Below, piece by piece: positions 8,210 through 16,197 of a DNA stretch of 23,623 bases (positions are counted from its first letter, which is position 1; each line of letters begins with the position of its first letter). The notes below the pieces were generated by a model. It worked only from the letters and a program-made list of their open reading frames with translations, ran no database searches and was not told the origin of the DNA. Source of the stretch: Dehalococcoidales bacterium (GTDB lineage: Bacteria; Chloroflexota; Dehalococcoidia; Dehalococcoidales; UBA5627); contig JBBAED010000011.1 of the NCBI GenBank assembly GCA_041656115.1, positions 1 to 23,623 of the forward strand, read 5' to 3'. The translations under genes and the position numbers were made by a program.

Positions 8210-8466
8210 ACCGAAAATGCTTTTAGGATTTATCTTATTCACATCGTATTTCTTGTTATTTTTATAACATATATACTGTATCTAATAATTTTTAATGTGA
8301 TTATTATTATCTATATCAAATGCAAAGAGATGGTTACTTCACAATTAATTTGATGAAAATTCGGTTCATCCCGGAATAACGTCTTAGGGGCTGAAAAAAA
8401 GAGCCGGTTGTCGTTTTCTTTCAGGTCGTTACAAAAGAAAGGGAAACGGTATCTGCTGTTGCGTAA

Positions 8467-8893
8467 TCAGGAGAGCCTCGTACCCCATTGGGTTCCCGCG
8501 ATATGCCGCAACCGTGCCGCGACCAGCATCAGCGCCGATTGGCCGTCCGGGAAGCTGCCCGCCACAGGGGTGCGCCGGCGGATCGCTTTCATGATCCGTT
8601 CCAGTGGATTATTCGTGTGGATCTTCTGCCGGTGCCTTCCGGAGAACTCATGTAACTCAAGGTCTCGTTAACGCTGGCTTGAACGTATCCGGATGCTTTG
8701 CTCAGCCTCATCTCCTTGAGCTTCTCACAACACTCCGCGCTTTTTCCAGCGCCGCCGGACGGTCTTCCTGCGCGTGGATCACCTTGAGCATTGCCGCAAC
8801 CAGCCGGATCTTATGATGAGGTACATCCTTAAATATATTGCGATACCAGTGCACAACGCATTGCTGCCAGGCCGCATCAGGAAACAACGAAGG
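8467..8893 (-). pseudogene. IS256-family transposase, C-terminal fragment with frameshifts
   Basis: Read on the minus strand, three frames together give the C-terminal third of a mutator-type (IS256) transposase. From ~8890: FPDAAWQQCVVHWYRNIF, then AAMLKVIHAQEDRPAALEKA. After a frame change near 8740: EKLKEMRLSKASGYVQASV, then ETLSYMSSPEG. After another near 8640: KIHTNNPLERIMKAIRRRT, PVAGSFPDGQSALMLVAA and LRHIAGTQWGTR, ending at a stop at 8467. At least two frameshifts make it inactive. The upstream (N-terminal) side ends abruptly against the IS110 fragment. Its missing N-terminal part appears to be the fragment at 9650-9893. Confidence 0.88.
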
Positions 8894-9352
8894 CTCATTG
8901 GGTGTGGCTCAAAGAGCAGATCCATCAGGTTGAACGCAACCTGCTTGAAACGGTAAAAAAGGATGACAGGCTTTATTCGAACTATCAGCTGGTATGCAGC
9001 ATCAACTCCATTGGCATGATCAGTGCGCTGACGTTGCTGGCGTTCATTCCGGAACTGGGGAAGTTGACTGAAAGAGAAGCGGCAGCACTCACCGGAGTTG
9101 CGCCGTACAACCGCGACAGCGGGAAACGCACACCGGCTAGCAAGCATCAAAGACGGTCGCACCAAAGTCCGGCAAACACTGTTTATGGCCGCCATCACCG
9201 CATCAAGAACCAACCCAATCCTGACAGGTTTTTATAAGCGACTGATACAGAATGGGAAGCCGCACAAAATGGCGATCGTAGCACTGATGCGCAAACTCGT
9301 CATCCTGGCCGACCGGCTGCTCGCCGACCCGACGTTCAAACTTTCCACATAA
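8893..9352 (+). pseudogene. IS110-family transposase, C-terminal fragment with frameshift
   Basis: The plus strand encodes the Transposase_20-type C-terminal half of an IS110-family transposase: WLKEQIHQVERNLLETV, INSIGMISALTLLAFIPELG and TGVAPYNRDSGKR. The frame then changes near 9130 and continues LASIKDGRTKVRQTLFMAAI, NPILTGFYKRLIQNGKPHKM and LMRKLVILADRLL to a stop at 9350-9352. The RuvC-like DEDD N-terminal domain is absent, so the element is dead. It begins exactly where the opposite-strand IS256 fragment ends, which suggests insertion into, or recombination with, that element. Confidence 0.88.
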
Positions 9353-9380
9353 ACACAGTTGCTTGCCAGCCTTAGAAAAT

Positions 9381-9477
9381 CCACAGATAGCACAGATGAA
9401 CGCAGATGTTTAAACCACTGAGGACACAGAGACTCGGAGCAAAAAAACGCTCAGGGTCTCTGTGTGCTCTGCGGTTT
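9381..9477. repeat. Dispersed 'CACAGA' intergenic repeat with 22-bp hairpin
   Basis: Two known-style modules are adjacent. The first is CCACAGATAGCACAGATGAA (9381-9400) running on into CGCAGATG. The second is a hairpin whose arms, AAACCACTGAGGACACAGAG starting at 9412 and the reverse complement of TCTGTGTGCTCTGCGGTTT ending at 9477, pair almost fully over 22 nt (9412-9433 with 9456-9477). Similar modules of unknown function are scattered in intergenic DNA of many PVC and other environmental bacteria. Here it sits between IS fragments. Confidence 0.75.
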
Positions 9478-9480
9478 AGC

Positions 9481-9502
9481 AATAATTCTGTCCATAATTA
9501 TT
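9481..9502. repeat. Small inverted repeat AATAATT...AATTATT
   Basis: AATAATT (9481-9487) and AATTATT (9496-9502) form a perfect 7-bp inverted repeat around CTGTCCAT. It directly follows the larger hairpin and may belong to the same dispersed intergenic repeat. Confidence 0.35.
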
Positions 9503-9649
9503 TTGCAAAATACGGAGCAGATTTGCCGTTCACGCTGTTCACTGCTTTCGCACGCTCAAGCCTCTCTTCGTGCCCTGTCTGCCCGTTCCAGAACTGCAGG
9601 ATGAGCACTGCTCCACATCCCGCTCCATCGGATAAGTGACTGAGCCTGC

Positions 9650-9893
9650 TTTTTTCCGCCGCACGAGGACACGCGGCCTGTATTTCCAGACTGCGCTGAT
9701 CTCTGCCGGCTCGTGAATCCACTCGTTCAGGACTGCGTTCATACCGTTTGGCGCCGCACAGCGCATCCGCTTCTGCGTTCAGCAGCCCGGTGAGTGTTTC
9801 CCTCTCACCAGTTCGCACAGATGCATGGGACTTCACAGTCGTCAATTCCGATGATCTTTTTCGTCGGTTCTTCCGTCAGTTTCGGTTCTTTTT
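9650..9893 (-). pseudogene. IS256-family transposase, N-terminal fragment with frameshift
   Basis: The minus strand reads EKEPKLTEEPTKKIIGIDD from 9893, then changes frame near 9820 and continues TLTGLLNAEADALCGAKRYE and RSPERVDSRAGRDQRSLEIQ. The signature EADALCGA.RYERS....DSRAG is the N-terminal region of one group of IS256-family transposases. After ~9675 the homology decays. The orientation and order match the C-terminal fragment at 8467-8893, so both probably come from one element whose centre (about residues 75-230) was lost when the IS110 fragment and repeats arrived. Confidence 0.8.
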
Positions 9894-9986
9894 CATTTGA
9901 TTCTCCGGTGTGCTGCCTCACATCGCCGGTTTTTACCAGCCGGAGAACCTCTTTTCAATTGGGCAAAACTTTGTGTACGTTATCGC

Positions 9987-10127
9987 CTGAGCAACGCCGC
10001 TCAGGAAGAGTTCAATAATAAAATCAGATGGCTGGCGAAACAGGCGTACGGATATCGTGATGAAACCTATCTGCATCCGAAAATCTACGACCTGTCCACC
10101 TCCCAACGCAAAGACAACTCTGAGACG
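9987..10127 (+). pseudogene. ISL3-like transposase, C-terminal fragment
   Basis: The plus strand encodes LSNAAQEEFNNKIRWLAKQA followed by YGYRDETYLHPKIYDLSTS. The pattern SNA..E..NNKI..L...AYGYRD..Y...KI is the end of ISL3-type DDE transposases. The DDE core upstream is absent. Only ~47 residues remain, ending 20 nt before the stop of the sulfatase on the opposite strand. Other DDE families have similar tails, so the ISL3 assignment is probable rather than certain. Confidence 0.65.
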
Positions 10128-10146
10128 CTATTCCGTGATGAACCTC

Positions 10147-11703
10147 TTATTTTATTTTATAGTTCCAATATCCGGTAAAAACGTTTAGCGGATCATCCGT
10201 TTCCGGATTTATTCCCGGAGAGCGCGCCCATTGCCAGAAATCCCTGAACAGTTCGCCGGGATCAGGAATTGCGCGATTATTCCAATAGGTTTCATCATAT
10301 TTTTTTACTTCATCGAACGACCGCTTCCATTCTGCAAACACATCAGAAAACCATGCGTTATATTCCTGAGCGAGTTCCCGCACAATTTCGGGATACGTTT
10401 CAGAGACATCCGTCGTTTCGCCGGGATCTTTCTCCAAATCAAATAATTGCGGGGATTTTGTTATAATCCCGTCAAAAGCCGGAAGTCCCGGATCTATCGG
10501 CATTTCCCAGTGCGGCGAAACACGACCACGCTCGAATGACGGATTATCTCTTCCGATATTTTTTTCCATCGTGGTTTTTTCTCCGGGCCAGAACAGTTTC
10601 CATTTTTCTTTACGAACGGCACCGTCACTGTGTGCCACCGGCGTATATCTGTTCTTTTGGAAGAAAAGTTCCCGTTTATCAAATGCGGTTGTATTGCCGT
10701 CGAGCAATAGAGGCATAATATTTTTCCCATCAACAGCTTTTGCCCCGTCCGGAGGCGTCATGCCTGTTAAACTGTATAACGTCGGAAGCCAGTCACACCC
10801 GTGAACCGGAACAGATATAATACGTCCGGTTTGAATTTTTCCCGGCCATGACACGATGGCCGGCACACGGATTCCCTGCTCCAGCACATTCCCTTTATTG
10901 CCTTGAAATCCGCCGGCGTAGCGTCTGGATGAACCGGACAGATTCGCGCCATTATCACTTGTAAAAACAATGATGGTATTGTCCCGTAATTTCTTTTTTT
11001 CCAGTTCATCCAGAATCCAGCGCAGTCCGGAATCCATTTGTTCAATCATCGCATAAATGGTCGCTACCGTATCGGAATATTTTCCCTCACTGCGGTTTTT
11101 ATATTTTTCAATTAAATGCTCCGGAGCCTGATAGGGAGGGTGCGGAGGATGATGCGCCAGAAATAAAGCAAACGGTTTTTTCTGTTCAGCACACTGTCCG
11201 ATAAACTGAACCGCTTCTTGATTAAAAACATCTGTCATATGCCGGCCGTCTGATTTCTCTATTTCAGTATTACGGAATAAAGTCCAGTTCCAGTAATCCT
11301 GCTCGCCGTTTGCAAATCCGAAAAAGAAATCAAATCCGCGATTCAACGGAAGGTAATCATTACAATAGAGACCGTTATGCCATTTCCCGATCAGTGCCGT
11401 AACATACCCGGCATGTCTGAAATAATCGCCGAATGTTTTTTCAGACAGTGCAATCCGGTCAATTCCCCGGTTGCTTGACACATCAACGGCTCCGGTGCGG
11501 TGATTATATCTACCGGTCAATAATGCAGCCCGTGCCGGAGCACACAGTGGAGACGGAGAATAATAATCTGTAAAGAGGATTCCCGTTGCCGCCAATGAAT
11601 CAATTACCGGTGTATCAATAACAGGATTTCCATAACAGGCTAAATCTCCGTAGCCAAGATCATCAGCCAGAATAAAAATAATATTCGGTTTCTCCTTCGT
11701 CAT
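10147..11703 (-). CDS. Formylglycine-dependent sulfatase (arylsulfatase A type), no signal peptide
   Basis: A type I sulfatase of 518 aa that hydrolyses sulfate esters, here probably on a sugar. The Cys-type active-site motif CAPAR (Cys ~54) needs conversion to formylglycine by a maturase encoded elsewhere. N-terminal ADD (Asp14/15) and FTSDNGAN are metal-binding motifs, and GKWHNG is the usual GKWH segment. The C-terminal part includes QLFDLEKDPGETTDVSE. The start is chosen at the ATG at 11703 because GGAGG lies 5 nt upstream (11709-11713); a longer frame to 11721 adds six residues with no support. No signal peptide is present, so the enzyme appears cytoplasmic. Last gene of the large cluster, separated by 283 nt (holding a URO-D remnant) from the preceding sulfatase. 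Its 3' end abuts the IS graveyard. Confidence 0.95.
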   Translation of the reverse strand: MTKEKPNIIFILADDLGYGDLACYGNPVIDTPVIDSLAATGILFTDYYSPSPLCAPARAALLTGRYNHRTGAVDVSSNRGIDRIALSEKTFGDYFRHAGYVTALIGKWHNGLYCNDYLPLNRGFDFFFGFANGEQDYWNWTLFRNTEIEKSDGRHMTDVFNQEAVQFIGQCAEQKKPFALFLAHHPPHPPYQAPEHLIEKYKNRSEGKYSDTVATIYAMIEQMDSGLRWILDELEKKKLRDNTIIVFTSDNGANLSGSSRRYAGGFQGNKGNVLEQGIRVPAIVSWPGKIQTGRIISVPVHGCDWLPTLYSLTGMTPPDGAKAVDGKNIMPLLLDGNTTAFDKRELFFQKNRYTPVAHSDGAVRKEKWKLFWPGEKTTMEKNIGRDNPSFERGRVSPHWEMPIDPGLPAFDGIITKSPQLFDLEKDPGETTDVSETYPEIVRELAQEYNAWFSDVFAEWKRSFDEVKKYDETYWNNRAIPDPGELFRDFWQWARSPGINPETDDPLNVFTGYWNYKIK

Positions 11704-11733
11704 CACCGCCTCCACAAACACTATGCAATATAC

Positions 11734-11880
11734 TTAAATATGATTTATTTCATCAAAAAGCGCTTCAATGTTTTCTGCAGGAATATCAGGAAGTATTGCT
11801 TCATGACTCGGTGAAAAAATTAAGCCGGTCGGAAAAATTTCCCGAATTTTATGCCTGTTCCATAACGGTGTTCCCGTCTT
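11734..11880 (-). pseudogene. URO-D superfamily C-terminal remnant
   Basis: Between the two sulfatases the minus strand has an open stretch ending at a TAA at 11734-11736. It reads GTPLWNRHKIREIFPTGLIF then SPSHEAILPDIPAENIEALF. The pattern P.GLIFSPSH...PDIP.ENIEALFDE is the end of URO-D-family proteins. Upstream the frame is closed by a TAA, and no start codon or N-terminal barrel is found. It is thus a fossil of a third URO-D-type gene, distinct from those at 4864 and 15124, which end differently. No other use of this gap is visible. Confidence 0.6.
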
Positions 11881-11986
11881 TTATTGTGTTGTACTGGATG
11901 AAGAAATATTTATTCTAGCATGGAGTTTTTCCGGCTTCAATCCGACACCTGCTTTTATGATCCACCTGAAAATTGATAGACTCGTG

Positions 11987-13345
11987 CTATACAATCGTCA
12001 TTAATTCAGTACGTCGCTGCCGAAACATTTCCATCACTGTTGTATAATCAGGATTTTCGGCTTGATTAATTTTTTCCAGCGGGTCGTCTGCTAAATCAAA
12101 CAAAACTTCCGGAATATTTTCTCCATATACTGAAGCCAGATCATTCCCGTAAAACTGATATTTAAGATGATCTCGTTTAATCATTAAATGGTCCGTATAC
12201 ATTTGAGCAATCACCTCATTATTCCAATCGTAATGATTACCATCTAACAAAGGAACCAGACTTCGACTATCAAGACCTGACGGAGCGGGGATTCCGGTGG
12301 AATCGCACAAAGTTGCAAACAAATCACACAACGATACATTTTCAAAGATGCGCCTTCCTCCGGAAAAGCGTTCGGGCCAGCGAATAATTAGCGGCACTCG
12401 TACGCTACCTTCATAGAATCGTGTCTTTTCCCAGATTCCGTGTTCACCAAGCATCTCTCCATGATCAGCTGTATAGATAATAATCCATTCATCTAGATTT
12501 TCGCCGACTGATCTTAATATTTTTAACGCTTCGGCAAAGTACGAATCCACCTGATCAACCATTCCATAATATGCCGCTGTCGCACGCCGGATCTCTTCTT
12601 CGGAAACGTTCACCGGCTCATTTTGTTGACTTAAGGACAATACTGGATGCAAACATGGCGTCTCATTATAAAGTGGAACTTTTTTATAATAATAATCGAA
12701 TCGAGCCTGATCTGTAAAATATGGATAATGCGGTTGAAGCAAACTGAGTTTCAACAGCAATGGACGGTGTGATTGAGGGCGCAGATATTCTCTGTCTACA
12801 AAATATTGTTCAACAAAATCACGAAATCCTTCCATCGCCCTCATATCAAATCGTTGATATGGTCCAGTCGCAACACGTGCTTCTTTGATTTCTCTTTCGT
12901 TTGACCATTTCCCAGTTCCTGCAGCTGGTTTATATTTTTTAAATTCCTCATCTACGCGATCCTCAATATAATTATCAGCGATTATCGCATCTGGAGAAAT
13001 TCTTCGTGTCCAACCCTGCATTTGATCTGTGCCCAGATGATGCAATTTCCCCACGCAAACTGTATGATAGGCATATTGTGAAAAACGTCGAGCAAATGTC
13101 ATATAGTTCGGCGCAAGGTCAATCCAACCTTCACACTTGCATGTTTTAGGAAGTTGCCCCGCCATCATGCACTGTCGTGCCGGAATACAAATCGGTGAAG
13201 GAGTATAAGCATTTTCAAAAACAACGCCAGACTCAGCAAGCTGATCAAGTGTTGGAGTTTTAATAATTTTATTTCCGGCAAACCCGGCAATATTAAACCG
13301 ATGTTCATCACTCATTAAAAATAAAATATTAGGTCGTTTTTTCAT
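11987..13345 (-). CDS. Formylglycine-dependent sulfatase (choline-sulfatase/IdsA-like type), no signal peptide
   Basis: A 452-aa type I sulfatase. Active-site motif CIPAR with Cys ~53 (PSPICIPARQ), N-terminal metal motif SDEH (Asp13), VGKLHHLG, LQPHYPYFTD, and YTADHGEMLGEHG with the Asp-His metal ligands. The DEH/ADHGEMLGEHG style resembles choline-sulfatase and iduronate-sulfatase-like members rather than the arylsulfatase A style of its neighbour, so the two probably act on different sulfate positions. There is no signal peptide (MKKRPNILFLMSDEH begins directly with the first beta-strand), indicating a cytoplasmic enzyme. It follows the sialidase-like gene by 27 nt. Maturation to formylglycine requires an activating enzyme that is not in the window. 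Confidence 0.95.
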   Translation of the reverse strand: MKKRPNILFLMSDEHRFNIAGFAGNKIIKTPTLDQLAESGVVFENAYTPSPICIPARQCMMAGQLPKTCKCEGWIDLAPNYMTFARRFSQYAYHTVCVGKLHHLGTDQMQGWTRRISPDAIIADNYIEDRVDEEFKKYKPAAGTGKWSNEREIKEARVATGPYQRFDMRAMEGFRDFVEQYFVDREYLRPQSHRPLLLKLSLLQPHYPYFTDQARFDYYYKKVPLYNETPCLHPVLSLSQQNEPVNVSEEEIRRATAAYYGMVDQVDSYFAEALKILRSVGENLDEWIIIYTADHGEMLGEHGIWEKTRFYEGSVRVPLIIRWPERFSGGRRIFENVSLCDLFATLCDSTGIPAPSGLDSRSLVPLLDGNHYDWNNEVIAQMYTDHLMIKRDHLKYQFYGNDLASVYGENIPEVLFDLADDPLEKINQAENPDYTTVMEMFRQRRTELMTIV

Positions 13346-13372
13346 GATTTTTTAAATTTATTTTATGTATAT

Positions 13373-15127
13373 CTATCTTACTATAATTTTGCTTTCATAG
13401 TTTACCCAAAGACGATGTGCTTCTGCTGTTAATAAAGCGCGGCAATAGAAATGGAAATCTGAAACGCTTTCACTTCGATTTAATTTATCACCAGCGGGAC
13501 TCTGAAAAAATTTATGGAAAAGACCAAATCCAAACTGGCGCTCCATACCCCCGTCATCGAACTGTCCGTTAATTATCATTGAAATGGTTTTCGGGCCGCC
13601 ATCGAGTACTATTACAGCATGATTTACCTGAGATACATTTAAAGCAAAACTTGATGCCCAGTGCAACTCAGAACGCCCGTCATTTAATATTATTTCCAGA
13701 TGTTTTTTTTCTGTCAATTGAACAGAAAAACCGCGTCCGGCCTTTGTCCGGTTATCCAGTAACACGCCCGATGCATTTTCGGCAATATAAATTTCTATAC
13801 TGAACCCTCTGCCGGTATCTTTGCCGGAAATCCTTTCCCACCCGCCTTCACGATCAAAAAATACCGGTAAGGGTTCATCCGGCGGCATCGGAGTAATTTT
13901 GATTTCTATTTTTTCCCACTCGCTGAAAAGATTTTTTATAAATCCGCAGGGAATACGGTGCATTCGCGCGGTTTCTTTTTCTGTTTCAGAAAGTAACAGC
14001 GAACCGTCTTCCAGTTCCATTAAATCCGGATAAGACATGCGCCGAGTAATATCATCTGCATAAAGCAGAATTTCCGGCTGGGAAAACTCAAGTTTTTTTC
14101 CCGCCGGTGAATCAATTTCGTATGCGCCAAGACACCAGATTGGATTGCGATCGGCATAAGACGTTCCACTATGGTTATTAAACCAGTAAAAATAACGCTT
14201 TCCGGAAAGTTTCCAGATAAATGTAGCGGAGCGGGAGTTCTTAATTTTCCGGCCATCAGGATAACGCATGTAATCCGGAGCACTCCAGGTATGCCCGTCA
14301 TCGCGGCTGTAAGTACAGGCGGAATATCCGCTTACCGTGCGATAAACACAAAAGAATGAACCGTCGCTCAGCACTGCGAAGCTGTGCTCTTCGGCGATCG
14401 GGCCTCCGCCTTCCGGGGCACGAATCCCGATGTCGCCATCCGGCAGAGTTTCGAAACGAATCTTATCCGGATCGGATTCTGTCAGAATATTATCACTGCA
14501 AAGGAGCACGCCTTCAGAGGATGTAAAAAAGTCTACACCGAACCCGCCGACTTTATGCAACGGTACATATGCCTTACCTTGATAAGCGAACGGCTTGCCG
14601 ACATTCCAGAAATAGCATATCTTTCCGCCAGATGTATTGTTCCAGTCTATATCAAACTTCCGCACCGGAACTGTATAACGTCGCTTCGACCAGCTTTTCC
14701 CATGGTCATCTGAATATTTGAAAACAAAATATCCCAGCGAATCTACACGCCGGCACCAGCCGTCCGGATAGGCCCGTTTATCGCCCGGAATTTTCCGGAT
14801 ATTATCGGTGTTATGATTATAAAAAACATACAATCGCCCGGAAAACGGCACTTTTAACAGCACTGCATATGACGATTCAACTCCGCTAGGCGGTTCAATG
14901 GCTGTCGGTTTGCTCCACGTCTGCCCGTTATCTTCACTTCGCACACAAACCACATGCTGTCCCTGTTCTCCTTCTTTGCCGCAGCCGGTTGTGCAAATTA
15001 ACACCAGTACACCATCATCCGCTTTTAGAAAATAAGGTTGGTCGGCATATCCCCTGCTTAGTGGAATTACAGTTCCATTCTCAATCAAACGCCAATCCGA
15101 AAAGCAATTTTTTTCCATCATTTTCAC
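13373..15127 (-). CDS. Sialidase-like (BNR/Asp-box) beta-propeller with C-terminal LamG domain
   Basis: A 584-aa protein with three Asp-boxes: SEDNGQTW (~residue 64), SDDHGKSW (~139) and SRDDGHTW (~274), the signature of six-bladed sialidase/neuraminidase propellers. Other propeller features are ADQPYFLKADDGVLVLI and SYPDLMELEDGSLLLSETE. Residues ~405-580 look like a LamG/concanavalin-type domain (GFSIEIYIAEN, VIVLDGG..TISMIINGQ, FHFYCRALLTAEAHRLW). No signal peptide is seen, so it may work in the cytoplasm on imported oligosaccharide. I could not identify a full GH33 catalytic set, so sialidase activity is not assured; it could act on another acidic sugar. The GTG start overlaps the upstream URO-D stop by 4 nt (GTGA), and an ATG two codons later (15121) is an alternative. 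Confidence 0.85.
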   Translation of the reverse strand: MKMMEKNCFSDWRLIENGTVIPLSRGYADQPYFLKADDGVLVLICTTGCGKEGEQGQHVVCVRSEDNGQTWSKPTAIEPPSGVESSYAVLLKVPFSGRLYVFYNHNTDNIRKIPGDKRAYPDGWCRRVDSLGYFVFKYSDDHGKSWSKRRYTVPVRKFDIDWNNTSGGKICYFWNVGKPFAYQGKAYVPLHKVGGFGVDFFTSSEGVLLCSDNILTESDPDKIRFETLPDGDIGIRAPEGGGPIAEEHSFAVLSDGSFFCVYRTVSGYSACTYSRDDGHTWSAPDYMRYPDGRKIKNSRSATFIWKLSGKRYFYWFNNHSGTSYADRNPIWCLGAYEIDSPAGKKLEFSQPEILLYADDITRRMSYPDLMELEDGSLLLSETEKETARMHRIPCGFIKNLFSEWEKIEIKITPMPPDEPLPVFFDREGGWERISGKDTGRGFSIEIYIAENASGVLLDNRTKAGRGFSVQLTEKKHLEIILNDGRSELHWASSFALNVSQVNHAVIVLDGGPKTISMIINGQFDDGGMERQFGFGLFHKFFQSPAGDKLNRSESVSDFHFYCRALLTAEAHRLWVNYESKIIVR

Positions 15128-16191
15128 ACCGTAAAAACATGGGCAAGGCCGTGAAGATTCCGTCCTCTTGCCACCGCATCATCCGCGGCGGCGCGCGACA
15201 AATTTAATAACGGAATTTTTTTATCAATCGTTGCCTGATAAATTATTTCCATATCATTATACACCGGTTGTGCGGGATTAAATGCGCAGTACCCTTTTAG
15301 ATCAGCAAGTAAGGGAACAAAATGATCAACTTTTCCGCAGGAATGAATGATCCCGCCATAACGTTCTAACAAGGCTGAATCATACGGCTTAACAAATTCT
15401 TTATAATTCTCCGGTGAAAGATTCATGCATGAATCCAGACTCAACCGGATTTTTCCAGGATGAATCCAGCCGCGATGAACATTAAAATCTTTTTCCGCTG
15501 GAACCAGCTTGAACCAGTCATCAATAAAAACAGTATAGGTATCAACTATTAATTTCATGAATTGATGAATCAAATCCGCTTCATCATAAAAAGCAAAAAA
15601 AACATCATTTCCCCATACGACCTCACAGATATCCATCGGTCCTTGTAAATCCGGATGATAAACACGGCAATATTTTTCCAACAAAGGAAAATGTTGTAAT
15701 ATTTCAAGATAAAAGTGAGTGCAATCCAGCACTGCACCGCCCTGTCCAGACCGGCAGGACGGGATACCTTGCCCGATCAATTGCCTGATTCCATCCCCTC
15801 CGCCCGGAAACGGTCGCGCACACGGCAGCGTGTTTAATGATCGTTCCATCAATACAACTTCAGCCCCGAACAACGATGGAATAATTGTCGTTCCGTAATT
15901 AGGCCGTATACTGAAAAGGCTGCCGTTTGTTCCGGAAAGTATACTGTTAACTGTCTCCAGCTGCGACAGCAGCATCAATTCAAATGTCGGATCATTAATT
16001 GCATCTGTAACACTTGTAACCGGCCATTGGATTTTCGCCGGAACAGGTTTCCGTTGCGGTGCAAAAAATGGAGCTTTAATTTCTCCATTCCAGAACATTT
16101 TCCATTGCGCAATTAATGCATCCTCTGCATCCGCATCGATCCGGCTTTCAATGTCCTCTAAAAACGGCTCTAGTGCAGGCGGTATTTTCAT
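15124..16191 (-). CDS. URO-D superfamily protein with HSCG zinc-like motif
   Basis: A 355-aa URO-D superfamily member. It carries IIHSCGKVDHFVPLL (His ~281, Cys ~283), closely resembling the His-x-Cys-Gly zinc motif of MtaA/MtbA corrinoid methyltransferases. A third Cys ligand near the C-terminus, normal in those enzymes, is not seen, and the C-terminus (NLHGLAHVFTV) is short. Other features: LDCTHFYLEILQHFP, QGPMDICEVVWGN and NVHRGWIHPGKIRLSLDSC. It sits inside the sugar operon, 6 nt after the isomerase-type gene and overlapping the sialidase-like gene by 4 nt. That context makes heme synthesis unlikely. A role in removing methyl or carboxyl groups from sugars is inference. No corrinoid protein is nearby. 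Confidence 0.82.
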   Translation of the reverse strand: MKIPPALEPFLEDIESRIDADAEDALIAQWKMFWNGEIKAPFFAPQRKPVPAKIQWPVTSVTDAINDPTFELMLLSQLETVNSILSGTNGSLFSIRPNYGTTIIPSLFGAEVVLMERSLNTLPCARPFPGGGDGIRQLIGQGIPSCRSGQGGAVLDCTHFYLEILQHFPLLEKYCRVYHPDLQGPMDICEVVWGNDVFFAFYDEADLIHQFMKLIVDTYTVFIDDWFKLVPAEKDFNVHRGWIHPGKIRLSLDSCMNLSPENYKEFVKPYDSALLERYGGIIHSCGKVDHFVPLLADLKGYCAFNPAQPVYNDMEIIYQATIDKKIPLLNLSRAAADDAVARGRNLHGLAHVFTV

Positions 16192-16197
16192 GACACA

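Larger units (their letters stand above)
8467..10127. mobile_element. Insertion-sequence graveyard: IS256 / IS110 / ISL3-like pieces
   Basis: From left to right: IS256-family C-terminus (minus), IS110-family C-terminus (plus), dispersed-repeat hairpins, IS256-family N-terminus (minus) and ISL3-like C-terminus (plus). All are truncated or frameshifted. This ~1.7-kb stretch separates the AraC/URO-D cluster from the sulfatase operon and marks a likely recombination hotspot. Confidence 0.85.

Noticed and set aside
8210..8466. Possible promoter, riboswitch or RNA in an AT-rich gap
   Set aside because: I found no convincing conserved structure, only A/T runs, so nothing was called.
8779..9213. A 144-residue minus-strand frame over the IS region
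   Set aside because: It is a composite of the antisense of the IS110 fragment and an off-frame reading of the IS256 fragment; the true frames explain the DNA better.
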